From NCBI GenBank assembly GCA_010015805.1, contig ML978122.1, forward strand, positions 1,770,453 through 1,834,452: a stretch of 64,000 nucleotides of DNA. The letters run 5' to 3'. The position numbers and the translations under genes are program-made. Source of the stretch: Rhizodiscina lignyota. Lineage: Eukaryota; Ascomycota; Dothideomycetes; Aulographales; Rhizodiscinaceae. This document shows, one piece after another, positions 37,557 to 50,500 of the stretch (position 1 is its first letter; each line of letters opens with the position of its first letter). The notes under the pieces were generated by a model. It ran no database searches and was not told where the DNA came from. It saw only the letters and a program-made list of their open reading frames with translations.

Positions 37557-38055
37557 GATGTTGACGCGGTTTTCGAAGTCAAGAGATGTCGTTGCAAGGC
37601 CAAGAACTGCCGACTGCACTAAGCATGAGCGTGGGATACCCACGATTATTATTTATGTATAGGATGCAGTCATCCACGGCCTAAGAAGCCCTTGATTACC
37701 GGCAAACGAAAGGGGGGGTACCGCACGCGGGGCCCCGCAAGTGCCGTGACTTGTCAGAACTTTATGCAACCTGCGCCATGCCCTTTCAAGCTCGCTAGCA
37801 ATAGCACATTCAAGAAACGCGACCATCATCCTTCGCTTGTGATTCATGTATATCCCCGCCGTGCACACAAAAATGGAGCATACCAACTGCCGAAGCACAC
37901 GTAGACGAGGGTGGTGTCCAGCACTTCAATCCCATTAAATATCAAATCCCGTCTTATCCGGTCGCTATGTTCTTTCGTACAGTCTTGCTCACCTCTCTTT
38001 GTCGCTGTCTCAAGGTTCCCACTGTATTGCTTGACCCACTACAGGAGCTGCGAAC
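37557..38055. promoter_or_regulatory. Divergent promoter region, P450 and TRI12-type MFS
   Basis: 499 bases between divergent starts. It includes a G/C-rich stretch near 37710-37740 (GGGGGGTACCGCACGCGGGG). Joint regulation of the pair is plausible. Confidence 0.5.
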
Positions 38056-40187
38056 ATGAGTGACACTACTCAGGACGTGCCAAACCACGGCCTCGAGAAG
38101 TCCGAAAGGGAACAGATTGAGCTGGTTGAGAATGTCGAGAATGTGAAAGCAACGAACGAAATCCTTAGGACCGACTCCTACCTCGACAACGTCCATGTTC
38201 GACTTGGTTGGAGATCATGGATGGTAGTTGGGATAACGTTCTTTGTGTAAGCAGACGATCCCATACATCTCATACGCACCCAGCTAACGTGTGAAAGTAA
38301 TTTGACTCTTGTTTTCGTCGTCGTAGCCGCAGGATCGGTCATTGCCTTCATCGTCCGCGACCTTGGTCATCCCGGGCTTGCAGGATGGATCATTCAGGTA
38401 CGTGAGCCGCCTCCTTGGTACACGCACATCAAGCTAACGTAGAGTAGGCTCCATTGCTCATGCAAAGTGTGCTATGCCCTATCATAGGGCGACTCTCCGA
38501 TGTGGTCGACCGCAAGTATCTCTCGGCAGTGCAACTCTTCATTGGCTTCATCGGTTCGATCGTGGCAGCGAAAGCACCAACGATGAATGTCCTGATAGGA
38601 GGGAGTATCCTGATTGGAGTGGGACTTTCGTGTTTGGGCATAATCGTTGCCATTCCGTCTGAAGTTCTGCCGTTAAAGTACCGCGCAATTGCAAATGGGT
38701 CTAACTTCCTTGGCGGTGCATTTGGAGGATTGTGAGTATACATGGCTTTCGTTCGACCCTTGGCGGCTTGCTAACATTGTTAAAGTATCGGTCAGATGGG
38801 TGCTGGGGCCCTTACCACTCAGGGAGCTCACGGCTGGCGAAACATATTCTGGATTCAAGCAGCATTTTACCTCACCAGCACAATCTTGATGCTTGCATTC
38901 TACTTCCCTGCTCCGCCAGATTACGGGAAGATGAAGCTCTCGAAATTGCTCTGGTCCTTGGATCCCATTGGCTCAGCTCTCTTCATCCCTGGCACAACAC
39001 TGGTTCTGTTGGCCCTGGACTGGACCGGAGGGACGTATTCATGGCATGATGCCCATGTTGACGCGCCACTCGCTGTCGGAATAGTGCTTCTGATCCTCTT
39101 TTGCCTCTATGGTAGGCTTGCCTAATACTCACGGTTTATCGCGTTGTGGCTTACTGTTGTGCAGAATGGAAAGGGAGAGATGATGGAATTGTTGCGCATG
39201 TACGCTTCACACTGCAAGGAAAGAAAACCTTGGATGATACTCATGTGCACAGGCGCTGTTCAAAAACGGTCCGAACTTTCCTCTTGCAACATTCGCTTTT
39301 GGTGTAGAGGGGTGGGTTCACAATGATCCCTCGTGAGAGACCTCACTAATCACTGGAAACAGTTGGATTTTCTACAGCGCAGTCAATAGCATCACTCCAC
39401 AGATAGCGCTGAACCTCGGATGGGACACCACTTCATGGCAGATTGCCATCCGTCAGCTGGCCTATTATTTCCCGACAATGTGCTTCTCGGTACCGATGGT
39501 GTAAGTTGCTGGCTCGTTCAACAATAATGGTGACGCGCTAATGATTCCTCTCGCAGCTGGTATGCCACGAGATACAAAGAACTCAAGGGTCCACTGATCC
39601 TTACTTTTACTTTCTTCCTCATCGTCTGCATCTGCTATGCTACCATTACACCGAAGGAGAACCACGCTCAGTACGCCTTCTCCGTCATTGCGGGAATCGG
39701 CCAATCTGGGCCACTGACGCTTATCCTCGCGCTCGTACAATTTACCGCACCACACGCTTTTATTGCAACAGCATCCGGCTTCGCTCTCTCTGCACGAGCC
39801 ATCGGGGGCGCCTTCGGTTCCGCTGTTCTCGATGCAATTGTCAACGGAAAAATTAGCTCCACTCTAGCACCCCAGGTTAGCGAAGCAGCAACCGGCGCAG
39901 GCCTACCTTCAGGCTCAGTGCCTGCATTACTCGACGCTATCACTGCGGGAGCCGGATTCGATGCAGTGCCGGGAATAAATGCGACAATCTTAGCTTCGGC
40001 GCTTAATGCTCGAGACTGGGCGTATTCCAGGGCATATCGTCTGGCTTGGGCGAGTGTGATCCCGTTTGTTGTGCTGGCGATCATTTGTGTGATCTTCTTG
40101 AAGAATGTGAAGGAGCTCATGACGGAGCATGTCGAGGCTAGCGTGGAAGGCCCAGCAGCGAGAGAGGACGAAGAGACGAGCCACTAG
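38056..40187 (+). CDS. MFS efflux transporter, TRI12 / siderophore-type family
   Basis: Eight exons (38056-38246, 38298-38397, 38448-38731, 38786-39111, 39165-39199, 39253-39311, 39363-39500, 39557-40187), 587 residues with about 14 membrane segments. Family marks are SYLDNVHVRLGWRSWMVVGITF, the loop GRLSDVVDRKYLSAVQLFIG (MFS motif A variant), PSEVLPLKYRAIANG, WRNIFWIQAAFYL and SARAIGGAFGSAV. TRI12-type pumps export fungal metabolites such as trichothecenes, and relatives import siderophores. The position divergent from a P450 favours metabolite efflux. The 35-base exon 5 (EWKGRDDGIVAH) is supported by frame on both sides. Confidence 0.9.
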
Positions 40188-40491
40188 TGGGACCTGTATG
40201 CCATGGTTCCCTGACAGGTCTGGCAAAGGTTCAGAAAGCGTAGCATGGAAACCTCAAGAACCCATTCAACATCGAAAGGCTCGACGTGAATTTCGAGTCA
40301 AGCAATAGCAGGGATCTAGATCAATAGAGGCCTTCGCGCCATTATTCCTGAATATTGAGTTCATAGCATATGCTGTCTCAAACGTCGAAACTCGAATTTG
40401 AACTGTGCCACAGATGAATAGTCAGAGTATGGCCCTCGCATGTTGAACAAAGGAGTAGGACCAATCCCCTGAAAATTCTAGAGGGGCACGG

Positions 40492-40715
40492 GGGTGGCAA
40501 AATAGTTGAATCCTGTAAAGTTTAAACGTATTCAGTAAAAGCGAGGTTCCTCTTCAACGCTAGCGAGAGCATCTCTGAAAGGTCGATAAACTATATACCA
40601 GAGTTCATTTATCTAAGGCACGTAATTTCAGTGTGTATAACTTATATTAATCATCGAGGATATACATCCTCGTAGTTCTATATATTGCAGCCACGACTCA
40701 ACTATTTTGTCACCC
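40492..40715. mobile_element. MITE, copy 3 (224 bp)
   Basis: Left end GGGTGGCAAAATAGTTGA; right end reverse-complemented GGGTGACAAAATAGTTGA. It is close to copy 1 along its full length, including AATCCTGTAAAGTTT near the left end and the ATCGAGGATATACATCCTCG hairpin near the right end. It lies between the TRI12-type transporter and the amidohydrolase relic. No coding capacity. Confidence 0.85.
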
Positions 40716-40869
40716 ACTTGAGGGGATCGCTGAAACCAAGTTCGCCGACGACACCCTTCATTCCAGAAGGTAGTTCTCCGCCGTGATTGTGGGACAGGGA
40801 GTTGAGTTTCTTCGCCATAGTCCCGTCGCATGAGTACTCTGACCTTGTGATCCGAAAGATCCGCTGAGC

Positions 40870-41500
40870 CTTCGACGCCCCTACATGCAAATGGAATGAC
40901 TCTAATCACCCAATACGGCACCAGCGACGGATACTTGCGGTACCTGAGTGTCTGCCGGAGTGGAAGGAGCTCAACGCCCGTAAAGTAGTCGTATACGCCC
41001 ACCCCTCAACAACAGGGGCGGGGTTCTCTTCAATCACAAGCTACACGTGCCTGTGTTCGACTGCCCACACGAAACAGGACGCGCGGTAATGGACCTGATT
41101 TCCCAACAGTCGCTTTCAGCAGTTTCTCGGCCTCAAAATCATATTGTCGCATACCGGCGGCACGCTGCTGGCGCTGCTCAGACGGCTGGTCATAGTGGCA
41201 CAGCCCGGGCTAGGGGCTATGATGAGCGTCGACGACATCCTCGAGCAGACAAAGAGCTTCTACTTGGAGCTTGCGTTGTCGGAAGTCAAGAGGTACTCTC
41301 GCAGATTTTGCGGTTTGCTGGGAATCGGCACATCCTGTTTGGCGGTGATACGCATACGCAATGAATCCCGTGAGCAAACGCTTCACGAAGTTTATTGACG
41401 AATACAGAATACACGGTGACCTGGAAGAAATTTATTGCGGAGCTGCAGAAAACCATTACCTAGGCAAAAAGGCACCTATGAGGTTTCAGGCGACGCTTAA
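40870..41500 (+). pseudogene. Amidohydrolase (ACMSD-like decarboxylase) pseudogene fragment
   Basis: Pieces of one amidohydrolase-2 family protein occur in order but in different frames: GMTLITQYGTSDGYL, PEWKELNARKVVVYAHPS, VPVFDCPHETGRAVMDLI, LSHTGGTLLALLRRL, SVDDILEQTKSFYLELAL, SQEVLSQILRFAGNRHILFG, then FTKFIDEYRIHGDLEEIYCG. These match the metal-dependent aminocarboxymuconate-semialdehyde / 6-methylsalicylate decarboxylase group (HP, SHTGG and FG-D stations). At least three frame changes lack splice signals, and the 5' third is missing. It is therefore a decayed host gene, formerly part of the neighbouring metabolic run (inference). Confidence 0.78.
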
Positions 41501-42347
41501 GCTAAAGATACATATACTTTAAGATGTAGACCTGGTAGACACCAATTCTTTTCTGAGTGTGAAAGGAAAGAATACTTAAATTTAAAGGCAGGGAGCTCTT
41601 TTACCTAGATCTGTACAAAGATGAAGTGATGACGAGGAATTAGAGCACGAAGCATACTATCGCGCCGTAGACTTAGTTACGGTAGGCAATTAGATATAGA
41701 AGACAAATATAGGTCAGCATGAGGCGTATTAAAAATTTGCCATAAGTCGTGTAGGCGCCATATCCGAAGAGATTCCCAAATAGGTCGATAGGTCATATGC
41801 ATGGAGCTGAGAACATGGGATGTCGCAAGGGATATTGGCAGTCAATTCACAATCAAGCAATGAAGCCGTTGCATTCGAAGAAACAAATGGATGTGATAGG
41901 TGGTTGGTAGAGTCAGGGCCTCCTACCTCCTTAAGACATGTGGAGTGAAATTCACTTAACCCCAATACAGATTAGTCCGGTTTTTAGAGCGGTCACGCCG
42001 AAACGCCAGGGACGCCAAACGCGTCCCTCCAGCAATTGCTTGCTTGCGGATAAGCTGTTTTCTGCACCTTGAACGGCCTCCACGGGAGCCTCGTTCCGTA
42101 TTCGCGTTTTCACTCTACGTGTGACACAGCTTTGCCTGCCGCCCACGCTCGAATCGCGTCTCCCAACTCTTATTTCGACTACCCGAGAGCTTTCAGCTTT
42201 CTCCGCACGCCCTCGACCACCGCCTTTTCTTCTCACCTTAATCTTCCATCCTGCACGGAAGCCTTCGAATCGATAAATCACCCCAGTACTGACCTCCACC
42301 CCGGCATCCCTTCGCCGTGAAGCTTGGTCGGACCTCAGCCTTTGACC

Positions 42348-45115
42348 ATGAAGGCTGCTCCGCTCCTTGTTTCCTGGCACAACGATAGTCAACCAATATA
42401 TTCCGCCCACTTTGAGCCGCATGGCAAAGGAAGATTGGCTACAGGTGGTGGAGATGGCAATGTTCGAGTATGCGCAATTCGATATCTGAGCCCTTCATTT
42501 TGTCTGACAAACGACAGCTCTGGAAGATAGACACCAGCGGTGACGACCGGAATCCGACTTATCTATCGACCTTGGTTAAGCACACACAGGCAGTCAATGT
42601 TGTACGATGGTGTCCTCGAGGTATGTAATGGCAAATATCGGTTAGCTACAAATTTTTAATGAATTCAGGCGAACTCCTCGGGAGCGCTGGTGACGATGGA
42701 AACGTCCTCCTTTGGGTTCCTTCTGAGAACCAAGCACACCACTCAGCATTCGGTGAAGACGGACCTGAAGATAAAGAGACATGGAGGGTTAAACACATGT
42801 GTCGGTCATTTGGCTCTGAGATATACGATATGGCTTGGTCACCGGATGGTGTGTTCTTCATTACTGGCAGCATGGACAACATTGCTCGGATATACAATGC
42901 TCAGACTGGTATGTCATTTTGAAATGTGGCAAAGATGGTGCATATGACTGACATCCAAAGGCCAAACCGTTCGCCAAATAGCCGAGCACAATCACTACGT
43001 TCAAGGAGTTGCGTGGGATCCGCTTAACGAGTTTGTTGCAACGCAGTCCTCCGATCGATCCGTACATATCTACACATTGAAGACGAAGGATGGGCAATTC
43101 TCGCTGGCACAACATAACAAGGTTGCAAAGATGGACCTGCCAGGTCGTAGGATATCTTCAAACAGTCCTGCTCCGCCGGATTTCACAGGTCGAGCACATT
43201 TTGTTACGGACTCTGGAATCCCACCCGGCTCCCCTGCACCCCCGTCAGCACCAGGAACACCAAACAGTTTGGCACTTCCGATGAATCCTCCTCCTACTTC
43301 ACATAGTCGGAGATCGTCTTTCGGATCATCACCGTCCATCCGAAGATCAGTATCGCCAGCACCATCTTTACCACTTCCCGCTGTGATGCCATCAGCATCA
43401 CCAAATATGCACGCCGGGCTTGGAGTTCGCAATACCAACATATACGCAAACGAGACTTTGACGTCGTTTTTCAGAAGATTGACATTTGCTCCGGATGGTA
43501 GTCTTCTTTTCACACCAGCTGGGCAATACAAGACTTCGAATGGGTCGCATGCAGATCCCACAAGCTCAGGTTCGGACATTATCAACACGGTGTATATCTA
43601 TACCCGTGCTGGCCTAAATAAGCCGCCAATCGCGTATCTGCCGGGCCATAAGAAGCCTTCAGTTGCTGTCAAATGTTCTCCCATTTTCTATACACTTAGA
43701 CAGGCACCGCCGCAGCCGACCAAGGAGATCACCATCGACACAGCATCTGCCGAAGAGGAAATCTCGGAACTCCCAGCTCCTGTGGTTCCTACCAAATTAA
43801 CAACGTCATCATCAATGGACCCCCCGCCACTGTCTAGCGCTCCATCACCAGCCGCTAGCGCCGCTGCAGCACCGTCACCTCGCCCAGTGGACTCAGATAA
43901 CAATACACCAATATCTGGACCACCTCCTGGCCCTCCCTCCGCATTTGGCTTGCCGTATAGGATGATCTATGCTGTGGCTACTCAAGACGCAATCCATGTT
44001 TATGATACCCAGCAGCAGAAACCACTTTGCATTGTCAGCAACCTGCACTTTGCAACATTTACAGACTTGACTTGGTAAGTAGGTCTGGAAGTATGCTTGA
44101 TAGCGATTCTGACATTGTAATTAGGTCGAATGACGGCAATAGTCTCCTCATGACATCTTCAGATGGCTTTTGCTCGACATTGACCTTCCAGCCTGGTGAA
44201 CTCGGTACACAATATCACGGTACTGTACCAAATTACCATACTGCTGCGGCCACAACAACATCGACATCGACATCGACATCGGCACCTCCATCTGGACACC
44301 ACCATCACAGCAATAGCAGTGGAAGCAGGCATGGCAACATCCCAAATGCCATCAATACCGCTGCTACGCCTTCTGTGTCATCCGCTCATTCAACACCAAC
44401 GCCCACTCCAACTAGTGTAAGCATGCCAACTGGAGCGGCAGCAGCGCCATCCCCAGCTGCATCCACATCAGGAGCTGGAGCAGCTACGCCAGTACAAATA
44501 CCACCCCCGCGCCCTACATCAGCACAGTCTTCAGCTGTGACATCAGCAGTTAATCCGACTGCACCAACATCCATCTTCTTCCCTGCTTCTCCATCTTCAT
44601 TTGCGCCAGCACGACCTGCTAGTCCAGCCCGTAGCATGTCGGCATCCTCGGTTACGACACAGTCATCATTCGTTCCTGGCGCCACACCGGCAGCCGCGGC
44701 TTCATTCGTCTCACATTCCTCTGCCCCGTCAAACTCAAGCACAGCAGCAGATGGTTCAGTCCTGAACAATCCAATCCCCTCTGTGGGTGCAGTACCTAGC
44801 GTCGCCGCTGCAAATTCAGGCCCAGTACCCGGGGCAGGTGGAAACATTTGGACACCGCCGCAAACTCCAAGCGGTGGACAGCAGGGGATGCACAGTGCAA
44901 CAAGCAGTATGAGTGGCGCCGTAGGCTCCAACCAGAACAACATCCCTGTTGGAGCTCTGACGAGGAGAGAGAGCGATGCAGATAGCGTGATGACGAGCGT
45001 GGCACAGAGTATCGAGGACTCCAGGGGAGTGAAGAGGGACGCCGAGGACACTAAGGAGGCGGAAGGTGGAAAGAAGAAACGAAGAGTGCAGCCCACGTTA
45101 GTGGAGGAGGGTTGA
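42348..45115 (+). CDS. Chromatin assembly factor 1 subunit B (Cac2/p60), WD40
   Basis: Five exons (42348-42467, 42518-42620, 42669-42908, 42961-44074, 44125-45115), 855 residues. It begins MKAAPLLVSWHNDSQPIYSAHFEP and RLATGGGDGNVRLWKID, the usual start of the B subunit, then WD repeats GELLGSAGDDGNVLLWVP, IYDMAWSPDGVFFITGSMDN and VQGVAWDPLNEFVATQSSDRSVHIY. Later it has FFRRLTFAPDGSLLFTPAGQY and a last blade (FTDLTWSNDGNSLLMTSSDGFCSTLTF). CAF-1 deposits histones H3-H4 on newly made DNA. A long Ser/Thr/Pro/Ala-rich disordered tail, with a run of TS repeats and HHHH, ends in a nuclear signal (GGKKKRRVQ). The tail is longer than in yeast Cac2 but common in filamentous fungi. Confidence 0.93.
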
Positions 45116-45650
45116 GGACGTGACAACAACAACTGGAGGGGCATTTTATTTCAGTTTCGATATCCCCGTCAATCCTTTCCTTTTCGTGCGTTTAGGAAGT
45201 TTTGCAGCTCATATAGCACGGAGTCAGGATCCTTTGAGCATGGTTAAAGGCGCATAAACTGCGACCTAGGCGGAGACGAACTCTGCTGGCTTTCTTCCTC
45301 CATCTCGGAACATCGGAGGAAGTTTACTGAGGCTGATGATAGCTTCACACCTTTGCAACAGAAGGCAATTGAAAACATCTGATATAGGTGTCTAACAGAT
45401 AGTAATAAATCATACTTACATTCTCAAGAGTGAACAAGACAGCTGGCTGCAAGGCAAGCTAGAGCACCTAAGGGCGAGCAGCTCTTGCACTTCGAGCTAA
45501 GGAAGACCATCTCTGAAAGCTTGGTCTTATGTTCATTGGATTTTATATGACAATGCCATACCGTTGAAGCATTCATACACCTTATCAATTCTGGAGGCTA
45601 TACATCCTAGCTATTCAATGTCTTGACAGCTGCGTCTCATCATTGTGGTA
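45116..45650. other. 3' intergenic region
   Basis: Between Cac2 and a small - strand gene whose 3' end lies at 45651. No feature recognised. Confidence 0.45.
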
Positions 45651-45962
45651 TCATGGCTTCCCAGGGGGCCATCCAGCAGTCTCCTCATTCCAGCCCCGGA
45701 CGACATTCCAGTCGTGATTCTGCTTTTCGGACATGGTCGGGTCGTAGCATTTGCACACCGCCTCAAAGGAGTCGCATTTCAATTTTTGTTGGAGCTCCTC
45801 GAATTGTGACGCACTCAGCGTGACCAGCCAGTAATGTTGCTTCTTCTCGACATTGAAGGGTTGGAGCAGATCCGGTGCGGTCTCGGCATTGGGATATACG
45901 ACGAATGTTGCACGCTCGCCCCGGTGATGTTTGGAGACTTCGCAGGACGGGATGTGTGGCAT
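45651..45962 (-). CDS. Small hypothetical protein (103 aa)
   Basis: A single frame, MPHIPSCEVSKHHRGERATF...GWPPGKP. I do not recognise a family. The composition looks coding: hydrophobic-polar alternation in HYWLVTLSASQFEELQQKL, a Trp-rich end (DWNVVRGWNEETAGW) and three Cys. No signal peptide or membrane segment. It stands alone between two long intergenic stretches. Confidence 0.5.
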   Translation of the reverse strand: MPHIPSCEVSKHHRGERATFVVYPNAETAPDLLQPFNVEKKQHYWLVTLSASQFEELQQKLKCDSFEAVCKCYDPTMSEKQNHDWNVVRGWNEETAGWPPGKP

Positions 45963-47599
45963 TTTGGCGTTGATGTGACGTGAGGTAGTACGATATGAGA
46001 TGACTAGCCCCTTATTATCCGGACCCTTGCGGGTTTGGAGAAGCCTGGGGACGTAACTCCGTCCTCCTGAATGGAGAAAGTTATGCGTGGTTGGTATTTC
46101 CGCGAGCGCTTAAATGCTTGAAACTGATGGATCGGAGAAGCTAGGTTTAAAAGGGAACTTTAGTGGCCTCGAGAATGCTTTCGGCCGAGAAAGCGTATTT
46201 GTGGAAGCTGTCGCGAGTGGTGATGTGACCTCAGACTTTAGTTACAACTGAGGTTGAGATAAATATAAACTACTTTGCCTATCTGGGTAGGGGATAGTGG
46301 AACCAGGGACCGTTAGTCAGCCCGGAGGTGATTGTGATTATCGTGTCACAAGGCTGTGCCAACTCACATACGATAGCTGAGCCTGCCTGAGCAACTCAAG
46401 CCCAAGACTTCAAACAACGGGCGACAGAGAATTTGATATGGCCCGTAAGGACTTCTTCCTGTTCAGGTGCTCGCAGGCGGAGAAGGGTGGTCAAGGAACA
46501 TGCCGAGCGGCCGGCTGAGTAAGATCGTTTGATGAAGCTCGTGGCGCGCGGCAGATCCCAATCTCATCACCTTAACTCCACCATTCGCGCCGAGCGCACG
46601 TCGCAGCAAGAGCACGACGCTCGGGATGTTCATGCAATGTACCTGGTGAGCACGTGCCTAGGGTGTCCTGGATATTCGAAAGGAGGACCACGTCGCGCCA
46701 AAAATGGATAAATCGGAGGGCGCAGTTCCCCGGAACAAGACGCGAGATTCCACATCCTCTCGGTGACTCTTCCGAAAGGATTATTAACCTTAAAGTTAGA
46801 GTACATGCGGGCGGACAGGCCGCTGCCAACCCCGAGAAATGCTGATGCAGGTGCTTCCTTAGTTGATCATTCAAAATTGTTTGGTTGGGGGCTATTCACA
46901 TTTTATGCTCGGACATACGACATCATTTGACGTGGTGGAGATGAAGGACGACACTTGCGAGGTGGCAAGCGACTCTCTACTCTCCTATCCTTCATCAGTT
47001 TGAGAGCAAGATTTTCCTTCCCGTCAATCTCCGCGCCTCAAGTATTTGGGTTGGCGTGAGTGGGAAATGAAAGTGATTATGCCGGATTTAATCACCACGA
47101 AGAGTATCTTCAGCGTGACGAGTCATTAGTGGTCATCGCACGAGGGATTATCTTTGCAATGCCTCCCTCACCACTACCATTTCTCACCTCTCGCAGTGCT
47201 TTGACAAATGAGAGCCTCCTAAGTGCTTCCGAAATCAGGAGTTTCGCGATACGAATTCTTCAGGTCCGTCCGTGGTACGTAGTACCAACTTCGTAACTGC
47301 GCCCCAAACTGTGCTGGGGAGCCGCTGATCGTGGCAAGCCTCAAGCAGATAACCGATGTTGTTATTTCTGTCACTTCTCTCTTTCGAAGACACTCCACAA
47401 TTCACTTGGTTGCTCTCGGCACAAGTTGAGAAAGAAGGCCCGTAAAATGGATCTATAATATTAGAAAGCCATCAGCAACGATCTTCTACAACTAACAACT
47501 GAGTCTTTCTTTTCTACATTCTCATTTTGCTGCTAGCCATTCGTTTTCTTCAAGCCCTCATCTTTTCCTTCTTTCTTTGTAGTTTGTTCCACTTCTACA
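45963..47599. other. Long intergenic region, no supported gene
   Basis: 1.6 kb. Short frames near 46529-46874 and 47060-47296 show no motif. The last 150 bases are a strongly pyrimidine-rich leader of the subtilase gene. Confidence 0.45.
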
Positions 47600-50500
47600 A
47601 TGTTCCGGTCCATTCTCTTCCTCTCCGGAGTCGGGGCAGCACTTGCTCAGTCAGGGACTTTCTCAGTATCTGGCAACTCCACCTTCCATTTCCCTTCCCC
47701 TACAGGTGGCTCTGGAAGCTCTTCCGCTCCCAGCACCTCTCCCCCGAGCTCCTCCGTCTCTTCAACTTCGGGCTCTCCAATAACTAGCAATGGCCCATCC
47801 GGTGTTACGGTGATAACTGTTGCACCAGCCACGGATACCCCTACGACGACATTCACGGATACCTCAATCAGCATAAATCTGCCTTCCAACATCGCCACCT
47901 CAGTCATCGTCACAAACCCATCGAATCCAACAGAGACAGCAACCTTCACTAAGGAGACACTTCCGCAAGACGAACGATCCAATCTCCCACATATCGACGA
48001 TGCGGCGCCTCTGGCACTTCTTCTTTTCTTGGGCGGCGCCCCAACTTTCGTCACGATAACTTCTGCTTTCGAAATTGTCCTTCCAATCGGTACTCTACCA
48101 GCTGCATTCACACTTGCTCTGTTTCCGGACGCTGCCGACGTTCCTGATCCAGATGACGGTGACGATGGCGATAACAACAGCAGCAGTTCTTCCGATGAAT
48201 CTTCTTGCTCAACAAAGACCACAGTTTCTTCTTGTGTGGTTTCTGTATTCTGTCCAACCACCGTTCAGCAGAAGCGGGATAGCTCTTGCACTACGACGAC
48301 TTCCTGCGAAGCCACATCTGGCTGCAGTGTGACAGCCACTACAACAACCACAACAGTTTCCAGCACAGCAACAGCTTCGTCTTATATTGTCTATCCAAAC
48401 GATGGTACAAATACTGGTCAAACTGATGCGATTACGACGCTACTCGGGACTTTCGCCGACACCAAAGATATTGATACTTCAGACACCAAAGACTACGGTA
48501 TCAATTACTGGACATTACCGCTGACTTCAGATAACGTTACGGATCTGTCCAAGAACTCAGACGTAAGAATTGCTACATATCATCCACACGAGTAGAAGAA
48601 CTGATGTTTGATATGTTTCAGATTGCTTCCGTTTCACTAGCAGGTTGTGATACTTCCTGCTTCGACCCCAGCACGGCTATTGTAAGACAAGCAAACGCCG
48701 AAGACGGACTCGTTTTCCTTTCACAGGAAGAAGGAGAAGCATTGGCCGTATATGGTAAGAATTACTTTTACGATGAGAGCGCAGGTTCCAATGTCAACGT
48801 TTACATCGTCGACTCTGGAGCAACCATAGACCATGAGGAGTTCACTGGAGGCGATAATATTGCTCAACGAGCCCGCTGGATCTTTGCGGATCCGCAAGAT
48901 ACTACTCAAGCGGACTATGGCTATGGCAAGTACCATGGGACCTGCATGCTCAGCAGAGCTGGTGGACACATTTATGGCACTGCGAAGAAGATCAACCCGA
49001 TCGTTGTGAAGGTCAATTACCTGACAGCGGGGGCTCAGGCATTCGTTGACGCCATGGGTATGGTGCTTGAAGACATTCGGAACAATCCAGGCACAAAGGC
49101 TGTGGTGAACATGAGCTGGTAAGTTCTAGCTCTGCGGACGCTTGGGTTGGTCCTGACTGTACAAGGTTCTATCCATCCAATAAGGTGCCAGCTGGCTGGA
49201 TATCGCGCCTTTTCTTCCTCCTAAGCCAAATCGAGAGGGAAGGCGCATTCATGGTCACTGGATCTGGAAACAATGGCGCCGTATGTCTCACAATCAGATC
49301 AGTCTCTCAGATCTAGCTAACATCGAGCAGTCGTCAATTGATGGCTATCCAGCAAAGTTCGGGAGTGACCAACAAAATCCGCACGTCGACAGTCTGCTTG
49401 TTGTTGGTGCAGTTGATCCGTCTACGGGAGATATGTGGGGCGGTTCAAATTACGACAACGGCCTTAAGCTTCCCCACGTGTTTGCGCCTGGAACAAATGT
49501 CATGTGTGCGGATGGCATCAACCTCCCCGGACATGAGTATCGCACGGGAACCGGAACTTCAATAGGTAGGTTTCTTGGATATTCATGCGGATGGTAGCTA
49601 ATCGCTTCGGTAGCATCGGCAGTTACGGCCGGTCTGGCGGCCTATCTTATGGGAGTTGGCTCCCTCTCTAGCATAGCTGGTAGCCCGGGGCAAGTCAAAT
49701 CCCTTATCATGTTCGATTCCTGGAAGAGGGCTCAAGGCGGCCCGGTGAGCAACGGCCTCCTAGGCCTCTGGAATGGGATCAAGGTTTCCGACATACCAGC
49801 GAGCTGCTCTGCCATTGCCAAGCGTGATGGAACCGATCCGACAGATCTTCCTGCCGCTTGTAGCTGTACTTCTTGCCCCTCTAACCCAACCTCTCCACCA
49901 ACCACTGTCCCGACCACAGGGCCAAGCACGGCGCCTCCGTCATCAACTGTCAGCTCGAATTCCTCATCGATATCTGCTTCAAGCACGTCTTCGTCATCAA
50001 GCTCCTCTGCTCCGAGTCCAAGCAGCTCGCTCACTTGTGGGCCGGATATAACCAGCAGCGACTTTACGAACAAAGACGTGGCGAATGCAATCACAGCCAA
50101 CAATGGCGTGGAGAGCATGTGTTCGACCACTTTCGGCTCCTCTCAAGGTCCAAATGAAATTTCCTACAACACTGGCTCGATCGGCACAACCATAGAAAGG
50201 GATGATTCAAATCGCCCTCTTCAGCATTGCCAAGAAGGTATCAACGCCATCATCAACAGTTGTATCAACGACCAGAACAAGTTCGGTGGTGTCTGGGAGG
50301 GCGACGGCGAAACGTACAACATCACGAATCTTTTCAACCCGCCTTCCATTCCAGGAACAGACACATTCCCAAGCGCCTCAAGCTCTGTGCCTCCTTCGAC
50401 TTCCGCGTCACCAACGTCAACAGCATATTCTTGTGTCACGAACCAAGTGAGCGCCGTTCCAACATCCCTGCTGTCCAATGATGACCCACCCGTCACGCTC

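Larger units (their letters stand above)
40188..42347. other. Gene-poor region with MITE and decayed amidohydrolase
   Basis: Over 2 kb. Contents listed separately are MITE copy 3 and the amidohydrolase pseudogene. From about 41510 to 42060 the DNA is AT-rich with no gene. The last 280 bases are the pyrimidine-rich leader of the CAF-1 subunit gene. Confidence 0.5.

Noticed and set aside
37710-37740. GC-rich box between P450 and MFS as a cluster regulator site
   Set aside because: Tempting as a zinc-cluster factor site, but I could not see a clear CGG-n-CCG pair and no regulator gene is nearby.
44254-44290. Hexanucleotide-like repeat (ACATCG) in the Cac2 gene
   Set aside because: Encodes a Thr-Ser run in a disordered tail; ordinary low-complexity coding sequence.
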